From: Magnaporthiopsis rhizophila
Taxonomy: Eukaryota; Ascomycota; Sordariomycetes; Magnaporthales; Magnaporthaceae
Direction of reading: 5' to 3'
Assembly (NCBI GenBank): GCA_003049465.1
Contig: PYSS01000062.1
Coordinates: 155,139-219,138 of the forward strand
DNA length: 64,000 bases
Shown in pieces: positions 45,133 through 55,967 of this stretch (positions within the stretch are counted from its first letter, which is position 1; every line of letters begins with the position of its first letter). The position numbers and the translations under genes are program-made. A model generated the notes under the pieces. That model did no database searches. It saw only the letters and a list, made by a program, of their open reading frames with translations, and had not been told where the DNA came from.

Positions 45133-46008
45133 GGAATGGCGAATCCGTGCAATCCCTGGGAGCCCGATGAGGTATATGTAATTGTACGACCAGAGAGTAA
45201 CTGGAGTCGAATGGTGTGGTTGCACAAGCGATTGTTGATGTCGGGGTTACTCTAGATGATAGGTACGCAGGCACTGTGTCCCGAGCTTGTGACGCGGTCA
45301 GCGGGATGTGTCCGGTCCAGCCTGCCTGGCCTGGGTAAGGTGACGAGTAGCGTCTTAGTGCCGCTCGCAGCTGCGCCGCCCACCGGGTCTCACAGCTAAG
45401 ACTCAGCCGTTCCCCTTTCCACCGCAACGAGCAGAGGAGGACAGCTGCGAGCGAGACGGCACATGAGGAAAGCAATGGAAGCAGGGCAAGTCCGCGGCAG
45501 CTGGCACGCAGCGTTGACCCTTGCAGGGAACTTTAGGCTGGCGCCAAAGTTAGCCCGGCATGTCAGAGCTTCCAGTACCTCACATCCATGTACCACTACT
45601 GCAAGCTGCAAAAGGACACGAAGTCTCAGCCCCCATCAAGCCGCTTTTCCGACAAGCTGGGATGATGGCGCTCCATGGCTGGTCACAAGGCCGCGACGCG
45701 AGGTGGTGACCAGAATTAACTGCTGGTCCAGACCCTGCTGGTTCCGGCCAGGTAGGAGCGGGGCCCAAAACGTCAGAGTGGGGAATCCCCAAGAGAGTAC
45801 CTGCATCTATATCATCTACTCCTCACTTAATACGAGATCATATGTGAGACCCAAACGTCATATTATGGAACGCTTTACAAATAGTCCGCGGGGAAAATGT
45901 TCGAAGTCTTGTAATGACTATGACTCCCGCTGTGACCACATGATTTATGGGGCAGGTCAAATACTGCTGTTACACAAAAAAACAAAAAAGCAAGCTCACG
46001 CTCTGCGA
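45133..46008. other. Intergenic region ipk1/PLC
   Basis: About 880 bases between two - strand genes, holding the ipk1 promoter and the PLC 3' region. No further feature was recognised. Confidence 0.5.
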
Positions 46009-47970
46009 CTATGCAAGTTCATGAACCACGGACTCTCCTACCCCCAGCTCGACCGGACCAGATGGTGCCTCGATTATATCCGTCTTGATCAGCAAAATAC
46101 CCTTGCTCGGCAGGCCGTCCTTGTCCATCAGCCTGACGAAGCGGTACCCGGGCCGCAGCCGGTCGAGGCGGATGCACGCCCACGCCGCCATGACGTCGGG
46201 CCCGACCACGTCGTTCATGACGACGAGCGTCAGGAACGTCAGCTCCGGGAGCACGCCCTCGACGTTCTGGAACTCGATCACCTCGGCCTCGAAGTCCGGG
46301 CTCGTGCCCTTCCTCCTCTCCGTCTGGCCCCGGTACTCGACCTCGGGCCGGGCCTGGCCGCCCTCCTGCTGTTTCACGCCGTCGAACACGTGCGGCTCCG
46401 TGTGCAAGCTCACTTTTACATAGGGGATGAAGTTGGCGGGCTTGTCGTGCCTGCTCAGCAGCGGGATGTTCTGTCCCGCCAGGATGGTGACGGCCACGCG
46501 CTCGAGCGTCTTGTGCGGCAGCTGCGAGTCGTCGCGCACCGGTGCGGCGACCGCCCAGTGCTTGGACCCCCGGTAGCCGTCGGGCTTGAGCACGTAGCCG
46601 TCCGAGCCGGCGAACATGCCCTCGTTTATCATCATGCCCGCGTCCCAGGACTGCCAGTTGAGAGCGATGACCTGCGCGCCCGTGCGCCAAAAGATTACCG
46701 GGTTGAAGTTGGACGAGTCGACCCGCATGCCGCCCGGGTAGAGGCGCATCAGGTGGTTCCTGTTGTGCTCGAAAAACTCGACCGGGTGCTTCTGCTGCAC
46801 CTCGGCCGCCCCCATCTCGGACAGGGAGAAGATGTGGTTCGGCATCGTGGCCTCGGGCTGGGAGAAGGACTTGAAGCTGACGCCTCGCGTGTATACGCCG
46901 AGCCGGCTGAGGCGCGGGACGGTCTTGTGGGCCTTGACCTTTCGAGCCTTTTTGGCTCCTCCTCCCCTGTCGTCTTCCGCCATCTCGAGCATGCTGTCGT
47001 CGTCCTGCGCGGGGCCGCCTTCCTCGCGCACGTACCCGACTTTGACCAAGATCTTCCCGCGCAGCTCGTCAGGTGACGGCAACGAAGTCGGCGGGCTCTC
47101 GGGGCAAGGCAGCAAGAGCTGGCCCCAGGCCTCCTCCATGATGTCCACCATGACTTCCTGCTGCACCGGCGAGCAGTGGACCTCGAGGCTGACGATGAGG
47201 GGCAGGTCCGTGGTCGCAAAAGCGTACTCCTTGACGACCTGGCAGACGCTGCGGAAGGAAACCTCCTTGGTCAGGGTGAAGCCGTGAAGAACCCGGGGCT
47301 CGTACGCGAGTATGTCGTTAAGCCTCTCATCGATCGTCTTCCCCTCGTGGTCCACGCCGCCGTTCTTCTCGAACTTCTCGAGCTTCTCCAGCGTCCACTT
47401 TACGAGCTTGATAACCATGCGTTCCCTCATGCCCAGCTTCTGCGGGCCCTCTTCCGCGGGCTCATCCCCGTCCTTCCGGTCTTTTGGGTCGGGTATGTAG
47501 AGCATCTCGCCATCCCACACGTCAATCTCGATGCATCGGCAACCCCTCAATAGCACGTCCTTGTACGCATCGGTACTGGCGTTGCTGGAGAGCTGGTTGC
47601 CGGTGAGGTACGTGTTGTGGCTGGAGCTGATGTAGTAGTTGTTGAGCGGCCACGACAGGTCCTGGGGCGAGGCCATCTCCATGGCGTTCCCCAACGGGGA
47701 GATCATGTACTGCAGGAACTCGCTGAACTCGAGCTCATCCTTCTCAGCGAGGAAGCCGGCCGGGCCGTTGGCGTCCTCGAGCTGGACATGCTGCATAAAC
47801 ACGGCGACTTGATCTCGGGTCCATTTGCCGCTGGGGCCACTATACCGGGCGAAAACTTGAGAGTAATGGCCTAGCAGAGATTCGTTCAGCCGGTCCTGGA
47901 TGCCATTGCGCTCTGCGCTTGGATGACCCCCGCCGGCCCTATACTGTTGGATGGGGAACGCGGTCCTCAT
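46009..47970 (-). CDS. Phosphoinositide-specific phospholipase C
   Basis: One exon, 653 residues from the ATG at 47970. A degenerate EF-hand-like stretch (about 25-85) is followed by the PLC-X box, PLNNYYISSSHNTYLTGNQL with the first catalytic His, GCRCIEIDVWDG with the Glu/Asp metal ligands, and LHGFTLT with the second His. After an acidic linker (about 330-350) comes the PLC-Y box (SRLGVYTRGVSFKSF, HNRNHLMRLYPGGMRVDSSNFNP then WALNWQ-like IALNWQSWD), then a C2 domain (ERVAVTILAGQNIPLL; PELTFLTLVVMNDVVG). No PH domain is present. It cleaves PI(4,5)P2 to diacylglycerol and IP3 in calcium signalling. The frame is open upstream to 48276, so a longer N-terminus from 48063 cannot be excluded. Confidence 0.94.
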   Translation of the reverse strand: MRTAFPIQQYRAGGGHPSAERNGIQDRLNESLLGHYSQVFARYSGPSGKWTRDQVAVFMQHVQLEDANGPAGFLAEKDELEFSEFLQYMISPLGNAMEMASPQDLSWPLNNYYISSSHNTYLTGNQLSSNASTDAYKDVLLRGCRCIEIDVWDGEMLYIPDPKDRKDGDEPAEEGPQKLGMRERMVIKLVKWTLEKLEKFEKNGGVDHEGKTIDERLNDILAYEPRVLHGFTLTKEVSFRSVCQVVKEYAFATTDLPLIVSLEVHCSPVQQEVMVDIMEEAWGQLLLPCPESPPTSLPSPDELRGKILVKVGYVREEGGPAQDDDSMLEMAEDDRGGGAKKARKVKAHKTVPRLSRLGVYTRGVSFKSFSQPEATMPNHIFSLSEMGAAEVQQKHPVEFFEHNRNHLMRLYPGGMRVDSSNFNPVIFWRTGAQVIALNWQSWDAGMMINEGMFAGSDGYVLKPDGYRGSKHWAVAAPVRDDSQLPHKTLERVAVTILAGQNIPLLSRHDKPANFIPYVKVSLHTEPHVFDGVKQQEGGQARPEVEYRGQTERRKGTSPDFEAEVIEFQNVEGVLPELTFLTLVVMNDVVGPDVMAAWACIRLDRLRPGYRFVRLMDKDGLPSKGILLIKTDIIEAPSGPVELGVGESVVHELA

Positions 47971-50382
47971 TATGGGCGAAATAACACGACGCGTCTGGAC
48001 CAGTAGAATCTCAAGACACAAATATACTAGGTACTTGGTACCGTCTACCTTTTTTTTCTGCATGTGACAGCCTTCTGCAAACAAACACCGGCAAGGGACG
48101 GATGTGGTCCAGCCCTGGGCCACCGTGGCCTCGCCCGGGGCCGTCTCCGGGACCCCGGACGTTTGACGCGTCAGCCATCCCAGTCTCAGAGATCCATGTT
48201 GCTGCTTGGCAAGGCAAAGGCTACAGAGAGGTAGGGATATATGGTCACGGCAGAGAAAGCATAACCTAACAGCCACCCATGCCCGCCCACTGCCGGTGCA
48301 TCTTGTCTCCCTCAGTCACCCCACTGTTGCTCGCAAACCAGTGGAGCGCCAAGGAATCCCAAGCAAGCAGGACGGCTGGACAGCGCAGAGGACCTGACTC
48401 GTGGCGTGCTGCTGGGTTAGGGCACATGCGGGTTGATCTGATCAGGCGCTCTGCCTCAATGCCCAATGAGCCGAGACAAGTCTTGACCCAATGCCACCAA
48501 ACATCAGACACACACACTCGCGCGGCGGTTGCTGCAGTTGGGATGACAGCAGAGCCCGGTCCTTGAAAGTGCGAAGGAAGGATGGCGCTGCTTGTTCGTA
48601 CCGCGCGTTTGCGATCAATGCGGATGGATATATGCCCTAAGATAATGATAAAGGTATACGTTGGCACATATATACTGAGACGGTGGCTGGTTGTTGCTTC
48701 TCTCCTTGGCTTTTTCACTCGGGCCGACAGACGAGCTGGCTGTGCAACAACGATTCTGGGCCGTGCAAAATAAATAGTCCTGGGCTCGGGCTCGCACGAT
48801 GGATGTGTGGAGACCACTTAGACTGCATCAAAACACGGCTGCGGGCAGAAAGGCGGTCAGTCGATCTGCCTTGATGCCATTCGCCAAGCTGGAACTCCCT
48901 GCGCAGCGAGGGCCAAGAATAGGCCGCGGCGTGTTTCGGCCTTGCTTTTTCCAGGGTATTGAGAAGCGATGAGAGGTGCCTCGACCTCCATCGACCTGCA
49001 GGTTCGCCCCCAGTTTGTTCCCACTTGGACATCACCCTCCCCACGTTTAGTCTGGCCAGTCGGTGCTGTGCACGCGACCCCGGAAGGAGGGGGAGCGAGC
49101 ATCGAGGGGTTCCCATAGATGAGCCCATTCGACTGAACGGCCGGGGAACCAGACACACAGAAATTGGATCGATGCTGGTGTTTGTGATCTCCGTCGTGCT
49201 GGGACATAGTATTTGACTCGGGAGACCCCAGCCAACCATATTTGTAAACAAAACCGAGCAGCCAGTCCAGGGGCCGGTTTGAGCCGCGCAAGAAGAGGGG
49301 AAAGAAAGAAGGCGGACGAAGTGAGATCGTCGTCGTCGTCCAATGTCCAACGCCTCATCGTGGTCGGAGATGCTCAGCTGCCTCTAGCCGCTGGCTACAC
49401 TTGCGTGGCGTGCGTCTTCGTTGTCCAACCGAACCATGGATTGCCCGGACCTATATTACCTATGCGGGCACTTAATCGGCAAACGCAAGAACGGTAGGGC
49501 ACCAAGGAAGTAGTGCGGCAGAAAAAGCTGGCACACAAGGTTGGGCCGGCCGCCCTGGGCTGCTACCTAAAGTCTACCAGCTTCCGCGCGCATCCAAGTG
49601 AGGCGCTTTAGTCCTGAGCAGAGAGGGGAGATGGAGGGGAGAGGAGGGGAAGTGGCGGCACCATCAACTGTTCCAACTGGCGCAAACGGCCATACGTACC
49701 TCAGGTACATAAGTCGACGGCCCCAGCGCGAGGAGGGACCTGCACATCTCGTGCCACCACTCCCCAAGGAAAACGGGCGCGGGCGACCTGTGGCATGTTT
49801 TTGGGGTCATATCAGGTCTTGTCGATCCATTGGCCTTGATCAGATGCCCAGTTCCTTCCGCGCCTTGTCTTGCAATTCCCGCGCGTGAAGGGACAGGGCG
49901 ACGCCTGCCGGCACATGAGTGGCTGTTTCTGCTTATGTCACTCTCGGAAAAGACCGCCGTCTCCTGTCCAAGCCACACACGCGCCTGCTCCGTGCGAGGA
50001 TCTCCCACGCCCAAAAATTTTCCCCAAGCCGCCGCCCTTCTCCACTAGCGTCATCCCACACAACTTATCCGGCCGCAGCGGCAAGCTTCCATCCCAGTCC
50101 TGCGATCCGTCACTCCCTCAACTCCTTTATGCCGATTTTGTTCGATCACAGGCCGACCTTTTTCTTCCCGCTCTCTTTCACCACGTTGTTGCCGTCGAGC
50201 ACTCACCTCGACGCCCGATCGGCCCTCACACAGATCCATAGCTCCCCCGAATTCGCTTCTGCGCACCTCCTTTTGTTCCTTCGCGCGCTCCCTTCCTCCC
50301 ACGCGAGCACCAGCCCACGAGCTTCTCCCGAGCGAGGCAACCACCACCACACCGCGCCATGGTCGCATAACAGCTACTCAAC
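47971..50382. other. Divergent intergenic region PLC/mdm34
   Basis: About 2.4 kb without recognisable genes. The 300 bases before mdm34 are C/T-rich, as in many fungal leaders. A missed 5' exon of PLC here cannot be ruled out. Confidence 0.5.
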
Positions 50383-52583
50383 ATGGCCTTCAACTTCAAC
50401 TGGTCGCCGCTCGCGGCCGACGCGAGCTTCTATCAGCGCGCGCGCGACCTGCTCACGACGGCCCTGAACAAGTCCCCGAAGCCTCCGATAATAGTCGACG
50501 ACATCCTTGTGACCGAGTTCAACCTCGGCTCCGTGCCGCCAGAGCTGGAGATACTCGAGATCGGTGACCTTGCCGAGGATAGGTTCCGAGGCATCTTCAA
50601 GATGTGCTACTCGGGAGACGCGTTCTTGACGCTCAAGACAAGAGTTCAGGTTGGTTTTCATCTTCTCCTCGGCGCCTTCTTCCTTGCCCATGTCCGTGAT
50701 GCGGCAGCACCAACAACCCCCTGCACATCCCCGCCATCAACATCTCGACATGCAAGTTCGACCAGAGCGCATTCGCACAATCACAACGGTGCTCACTTGC
50801 TATGGCTATCCCATCTCCATTGGCCTGCACCACCGACGTTGCACCCGATATTCGCCGCAACACGCGCTCCAGCCCCCATTCGCATCCCCCAAGCAAGTGC
50901 AGGGGCACACTTGGCGAGGGGTTCAGGAGAACCCCCTCAATGCGTGCTCCTTCACTTTCCTCAGCATCACTCGCATGGTCCTGATTTCATTGCAATGGAG
51001 CCAATCCCCATGAAAATCGCGTCAGCATCCGCTCTATGCAGTCTTTTGTTGCTTGCCGCATGGTCTTCGGAAATTAGTCGACAGGGATGCGCGTTTCCCG
51101 AGCCAAGAGCGCTGCCGAGGTGCAGCTGATTGCATCATATCGGACACTAATATAGACGTCACAGGCAAACCCCCTGAACACCTCCCTGCACTCCAAGCCC
51201 AGCTTCACGTCGCCGAAACCCTTAGCCGCCGCCTCGGGCTTGACGATTCCTCTCCAGATTACGTTATCCGAGATCAAGCTCTCTGCTTTCATCATCGTCG
51301 TCTTCTCCAAGCAAAAGGGCCTGACCCTGGTCTTCCGCAATGACCCACTCGAGTCCCTCAAGGTCTCGTCGACCTTCGACTCGATACAGTTCGTGCGGGA
51401 CTACCTGCAAAGGACCATTGAGGGGAAGCTGAGGAATCTGATGATGGAAGAGCTACCTGCCATCATCCACAAGCTCTCCCTGCAGCTATGGTGTCCAGAT
51501 CAGCTCCCCAAGGATGAGGACGAGAAGCTGGACGAGACGGATGAGGGCACGGTCAACCCGTTTGCCAGCCCTCCCGTCGACGCTGTTGATGCCAACGGAA
51601 ACCCTGTGGATCCTAGCGACATCTCCAACATTGCCGTCAACGGCGGTGCTGACCTGCAGTCGCTCTTCTCCCAGCGCAGTCTTTCTCACCTGTCATCCCT
51701 CATAAACTCCCACCTCACCGCATCGCTCTCCACGCCTCCAGCCCCCGAAGTCATTTTCCGAGCCAAGGCCGGCCCGGTAGACAAGGTCGAGGGCTACAGC
51801 TCGCCGCCCCCGCTGGCGCCCAGCCTAGTGAAGTCCCATTCGTTCCATGGATCCTCCACGGTATATACCTTCTCGGACACGAGCAGCCAGTCCAACGGGC
51901 AGCTTCCGTCACGCCCGTCATTGGTCAGCATGAACTCGGCGACCACCGGTCTCGGTCTCGGTTCAAGCCGACACGCGAAGCCGTACGCCAACCGGAAGAA
52001 GAAGAACAGGGTCGTCAACCTCAGACGCAAGACCGAATCGGAAGCCAGCGGTGACATGGGAGAGACCGACGACGACGCGTCCTCGGTCCAGCCTCCGTCG
52101 TCGGGATACCCTGCGTCGGCTTCCATTCCTGAGGAGCCGGAGCAAGAGCCGGAGGACGAGTCTGTGCCTGACCCATCAAGCTGGAGCAGAATGCACTACG
52201 GAGCCGGCGACGATCTGCCTCAACTCCATCAGCGTGTTGCTTTGGACCGCGACGTCTTCACCGAAGTGCCTGGAACGGCCCGGGTAGAAACGACGGACCC
52301 CCCGATGGCTGAGCCGGAGCCCACCAAGGAGAACACCATTCCAGTCAGCAGCCCAGAGGTCAAAGAGAAGAAGAGCAGCAAGACTGGCAGCGAACCTCTG
52401 CGAGCACGCACAAACTCAGAATCCCCTTCTTTGATATTAGAGCAGGCCTGGATCATGAAGATGGCTGGTGAGATCGCCAAACGCGCCTACGACGAGAAGC
52501 GGCGGAACCCGAACTTCTGGGATGACCGGGAGGACTTGCCACCGCCGGCGTACGAAGCTCAGCCCAGGTCAACGAGCTCGTGA
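50383..52583 (+). CDS. mdm34: ERMES subunit Mdm34
   Basis: Exon 1 (50383-50649) and exon 2 (51165-52583) give 561 residues. The SMP lipid-transfer domain covers about 1-200: MAFNFNWSPLAADASFYQRA, PPIIVDDILVTEFNLG, PPELEILEIGDLAEDRFRGI, ANPLNTSLHSKPSFTSPKPL, LTIPLQITLSEIKLSAFIIV and LVFRNDPLESLKVSSTFDSI. The rest is a disordered Ser/Pro-rich region with a basic patch (YANRKKKNRVVNLRRK), and near the end a PPAY motif, a candidate Rsp5 ubiquitin-ligase site as in yeast Mdm34. Mdm34 is the mitochondrial outer-membrane subunit of the ER-mitochondria tether. The intron is 515 nt, by far the longest in the window, with branch CACTAAT and acceptor CACAG. Confidence 0.95.
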
Positions 52584-53641
52584 TCAGTGCCCCGCACTAC
52601 ACCAACCACTATCGACATTCTCACTCTTTCACACAAGAATTTCCTATGTCCCTCCCATCTACTTTCATATAAAAGTCCTTCTGGGGAAAGGGCATAGGGT
52701 GGCGTCCGGTCTGTCTTTGGAAGCATGGCGGGACCAACTTACGATCCTGCTGTGCTCAGCATTACTAAATAATTGGGTAATGTGTGGTTTTACAGCGCAA
52801 AACTGCACTAACGGCGTTTTAACGAGGAACTATACAATGGGATAGACGGTGGGTGGCTCATGAAAAAAAAAAAATCACGGTGGTTCTTTATGGGTGAAGA
52901 TGAGGAGGAGAGCCTCGCCCGCCCTCGATGGGGAGGCAACGGACCACTTTCGGTCACACGCAGCGATATAACGAGGTCACCCACCTGTGCAGACTCTCTC
53001 ATGTATCGTTTCTTGTTTTTATTTTCTTTGTCGACTCTGGCGAGAGGCCCCTCGATGGGCGTTTTACAAGGTGTGAACGACGTGCAAACGACGCACAGTC
53101 CACTGGCGCGGCGCATGCCAGCCAAGTTGAGTGTTGCCGAGCTGGCGAGTACTAGCCAGCACACTCAGTTGGATATTCCGATAGACTCGTGAATCGACTA
53201 TCCCACTCTCATCCATAACTCTGTCCCATTTCAGGCAAAAGATTGACGTGCTGCAAGGTGCGACGGGGGATGTTGGTTTCGGAGGGTTGATACGATGAAC
53301 AACCCCCGTCATGCTAGTCACGATAAGCGCATGTTTATAAACATCGGGAATGAGTAGACCTGAAAGAAAGATTATGAAGTGTCAAAACTGGCAGCAAAAA
53401 TCATCTTCCTTTATGATCTCGTTTATACACTGTTGAAAACTATAATCGCTGTGATGGCATGCTATTCTCCTAAACGCCGTCGATCCATGCTTGACCCAAA
53501 GAAAAGAGAGATGACACCATTTAGAGGATGTTTATAATAAACGAGCTCGGAGTAAGACAGCCAAAGTTCAAAGAGGCAAAACCACGAACTTCATCAACGC
53601 AGAACGAAAATCACAAAGGTTAGGTCTACCATCAACACATC
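52584..53641. other. Convergent intergenic spacer mdm34/nucleoside transporter
   Basis: About 1.06 kb of 3' sequence. AT content rises near 53340-53620. No gene was recognised. Confidence 0.5.
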
Positions 53642-55093
53642 TCATATCCCCGAGACGGTAAAGCTCAGGACGCTCCCGGCCGCGAGCCCAGCAACAAGGC
53701 AAAGGGCCATAAAGGCGCCGGCAGCCTCGCGCTCGGGCTCTTCGACCCAGTCGGACGCGGCCATCATGGCGCTGCTGCCGAGCCAGCCGTTTGTGAAGCC
53801 AAAGGGCAGCTGGACGAGCAGCAAGTAAAACAAGTCGCTGCGCACGACGGCGCCGCGGCCGCCGACGTTGCAGAGCATGTACAAGGGCAGGAAGCAGACG
53901 CGGGCGGCGGTGAGGCCGAAGAGGACTGAGGGCCGGCGGCGGAGGGCGGCGAAGAAGGGGTGCGTCGACGAGATGCGGCCGGCGAGGTCGCCGAGGTTCC
54001 AGAAGAAGAAGGCGAGCGGGATGAAGGCGCCCGGCTGGAAGAGGGGTGGCAGCGGCGGCTCTCCTCCTGCTGTGCTGCCGCGCCGCACCGACACGATCTT
54101 GGATGTAAAGACGGGGAAGAACATGGTGATGGCGAAGCAGAGGAAGACGGCGGATGCGGAAAAGTGCAGCTTGCGGAAGAGTTCGACGGGCCCCACGACG
54201 CGGCGGGCGGCGCGCTCGGCCTCCTCGACCGAGGCGTGGGAGGCGGCCATGCGGTCCGACATGCGGCCCTCGACGATGCGGTTGTGGCGGCGGATCAGCG
54301 GCAGGAAGGCGGCTAGGGCGGCGGACGAGACGACGACGGCGGTGAGGAAGTAGTAGAATGCGGCGGCCCCGGCGCTTTCCTGGCTCTGCTGCTGCTGCTG
54401 CTTTGACTGCTCATCATCGTGGCCGCCGGCGGTGTTGTTGTCCCCGGAGAAGGCGAGGTAGGAGACCATCTGGGCGACGGACGGCAGGACGCCGGCCACG
54501 GCCTGGCCCGTCATGATGGCCTGCATGTACTCCGGGCGGCCGAAGCCGGCGGCGAAGGCGAAGGCGCCGTTCTGCATCAGGCCCGTGGCCCACGCCGTCA
54601 GGCCGACCATGGTGAGCACGAAGCCGGCGTAGAGCCTGGGCGGGGCGTCGAGGAATGAAGTCGTGGACGCCGTCAGGAGCGAGAAGAAGCCGACGTTCAT
54701 GACGAGGGCCGTCGTGATGCGGAACGGGTACGAGGCCGAGCTCTGCACGTTTGCGAGCAGCAGCATGGCGCCCAGGTTGGTGACGGTCGACGCGGACAGG
54801 ACGGCGGACTGGAAGTTGGCGGCCAGCCAGGCGTCGCCGCGGAACCGCGTGGCGAAGTAGGGGGCCGCGGCGAGGAACATGTTCCAGGCCCACAGCATGG
54901 CGGCGCCGAGCATGGTGAAGATGGAGTACTCGATCCACGAGAAGGGTATGTCGTGGCCGTCGTGTTCGTCATCGGTGTCGCGCCTCAGGAACGGGGCGCT
55001 CCCCTCGCCGTCGTCCGGGAGCGGCTCGTACGCCTGATCGTCCCGCGACGGCAACTTGCCGCCGCGCGAGAGGAGTCTGCGGAGGTGATCCAT
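53642..55093 (-). CDS. Equilibrative nucleoside transporter (Fun26-like)
   Basis: One exon, 483 residues from the ATG at 55093. An acidic cytoplasmic N-terminus (about 1-50) precedes roughly eleven hydrophobic helices: SWIEYSIFTMLGAAMLWAWN in helix 1, with the family's WNMF phrase, and further helices including PEYMQAIMTGQAVAGVLPS and FYYFLTAVVVSSAALAAFLP. The large loop after helix 6 carries VVGPVELFRKL, and FFWNLGDLAGR in the second half is the ENT (SLC29) signature. Fungal ENTs are mostly vacuolar or endosomal nucleoside exporters like yeast Fun26; location here is inferred. A short Gln run (KQQQQQSQ) sits in the loop after helix 5 or 6. The upstream frame is open for 98 more codons but not conserved-looking. 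Confidence 0.92.
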   Translation of the reverse strand: MDHLRRLLSRGGKLPSRDDQAYEPLPDDGEGSAPFLRRDTDDEHDGHDIPFSWIEYSIFTMLGAAMLWAWNMFLAAAPYFATRFRGDAWLAANFQSAVLSASTVTNLGAMLLLANVQSSASYPFRITTALVMNVGFFSLLTASTTSFLDAPPRLYAGFVLTMVGLTAWATGLMQNGAFAFAAGFGRPEYMQAIMTGQAVAGVLPSVAQMVSYLAFSGDNNTAGGHDDEQSKQQQQQSQESAGAAAFYYFLTAVVVSSAALAAFLPLIRRHNRIVEGRMSDRMAASHASVEEAERAARRVVGPVELFRKLHFSASAVFLCFAITMFFPVFTSKIVSVRRGSTAGGEPPLPPLFQPGAFIPLAFFFWNLGDLAGRISSTHPFFAALRRRPSVLFGLTAARVCFLPLYMLCNVGGRGAVVRSDLFYLLLVQLPFGFTNGWLGSSAMMAASDWVEEPEREAAGAFMALCLVAGLAAGSVLSFTVSGI

Positions 55094-55967
55094 TGTGCCG
55101 TCGATCCTGGGGGGTTGCCGCGGTTTGCTCGGATGCTGTCGTTGCCGATAGCCAATCGCGCGATGGCCGCAGGCGATGATGTTTTGCCGCCTGCTTGCTA
55201 CCTTGGACTCATTGGGCGAGCTGTACAGGAGTAGTGGAGGGAAAACGATCGGGTCGTTTCGATTTAGGGGCAGTCGGGAAGCCGAAGTCGACGGACCTGG
55301 CTGGTGGTTGAAATGTTGGGAGTGAGGAGGTGGTGGCTCGCGCGTGGCCTCTGCTGTGTCATCACCGCACACTCTAAGGGTCACCAAGTGACCGACGATA
55401 TCTGCCTAAACAGGAATAGCCGGACCGGGGACTCCCCCGCGTGGCTTTGCAGCCCCACTGGGATAAACGGGAGAAGTGGGACCCATGTCTTTACAGGTTT
55501 GATATGATCCACCAGGCAGGCAGGCAGACAGACAAGCATCTACACCACCAGACGACAGACTTCAAGGCGTGCGCAGAGCTGTCATCTGAACACCAGACGG
55601 GTCCGCCCGTTCCAATATGGTATGCGCCAAGCCGACTGCAGAGCCTCACAGAGTTGGAAGCGCCAAGGAGGTAGACATGTCCCCTCCTCGACAACGACAG
55701 GCGGGGAGACTCCACGGTCTGCGGCCGAACCTGCGACCATAACCAATGGTGCTCCACGTGATGGCTCGTCTATGCAATGCAGGATGTTGTGCATCGTTGG
55801 CGGGGAATTTAGGTCGTTTTCAAGGAGTGAGAGTCGTCAAAGAAACCAGGTGTGTTCGATTAGGTCAACTAGGATTACAAAGATGTGAAATAAAACATTA
55901 GAAACAGGATCGACCTCGGAGACCAACTTCACGCCCCCCCGCGCGGCCTTTCCCCTCCCCCCTGCCA
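55094..55967. other. Intergenic region transporter/catalase
   Basis: About 870 bases between two - strand genes. No further feature was recognised. Confidence 0.5.

Noticed and set aside
45463..47076. 537-codon open frame on + opposite PLC
   Set aside because: It is antisense to the conserved PLC C-terminal half and has shadow composition.
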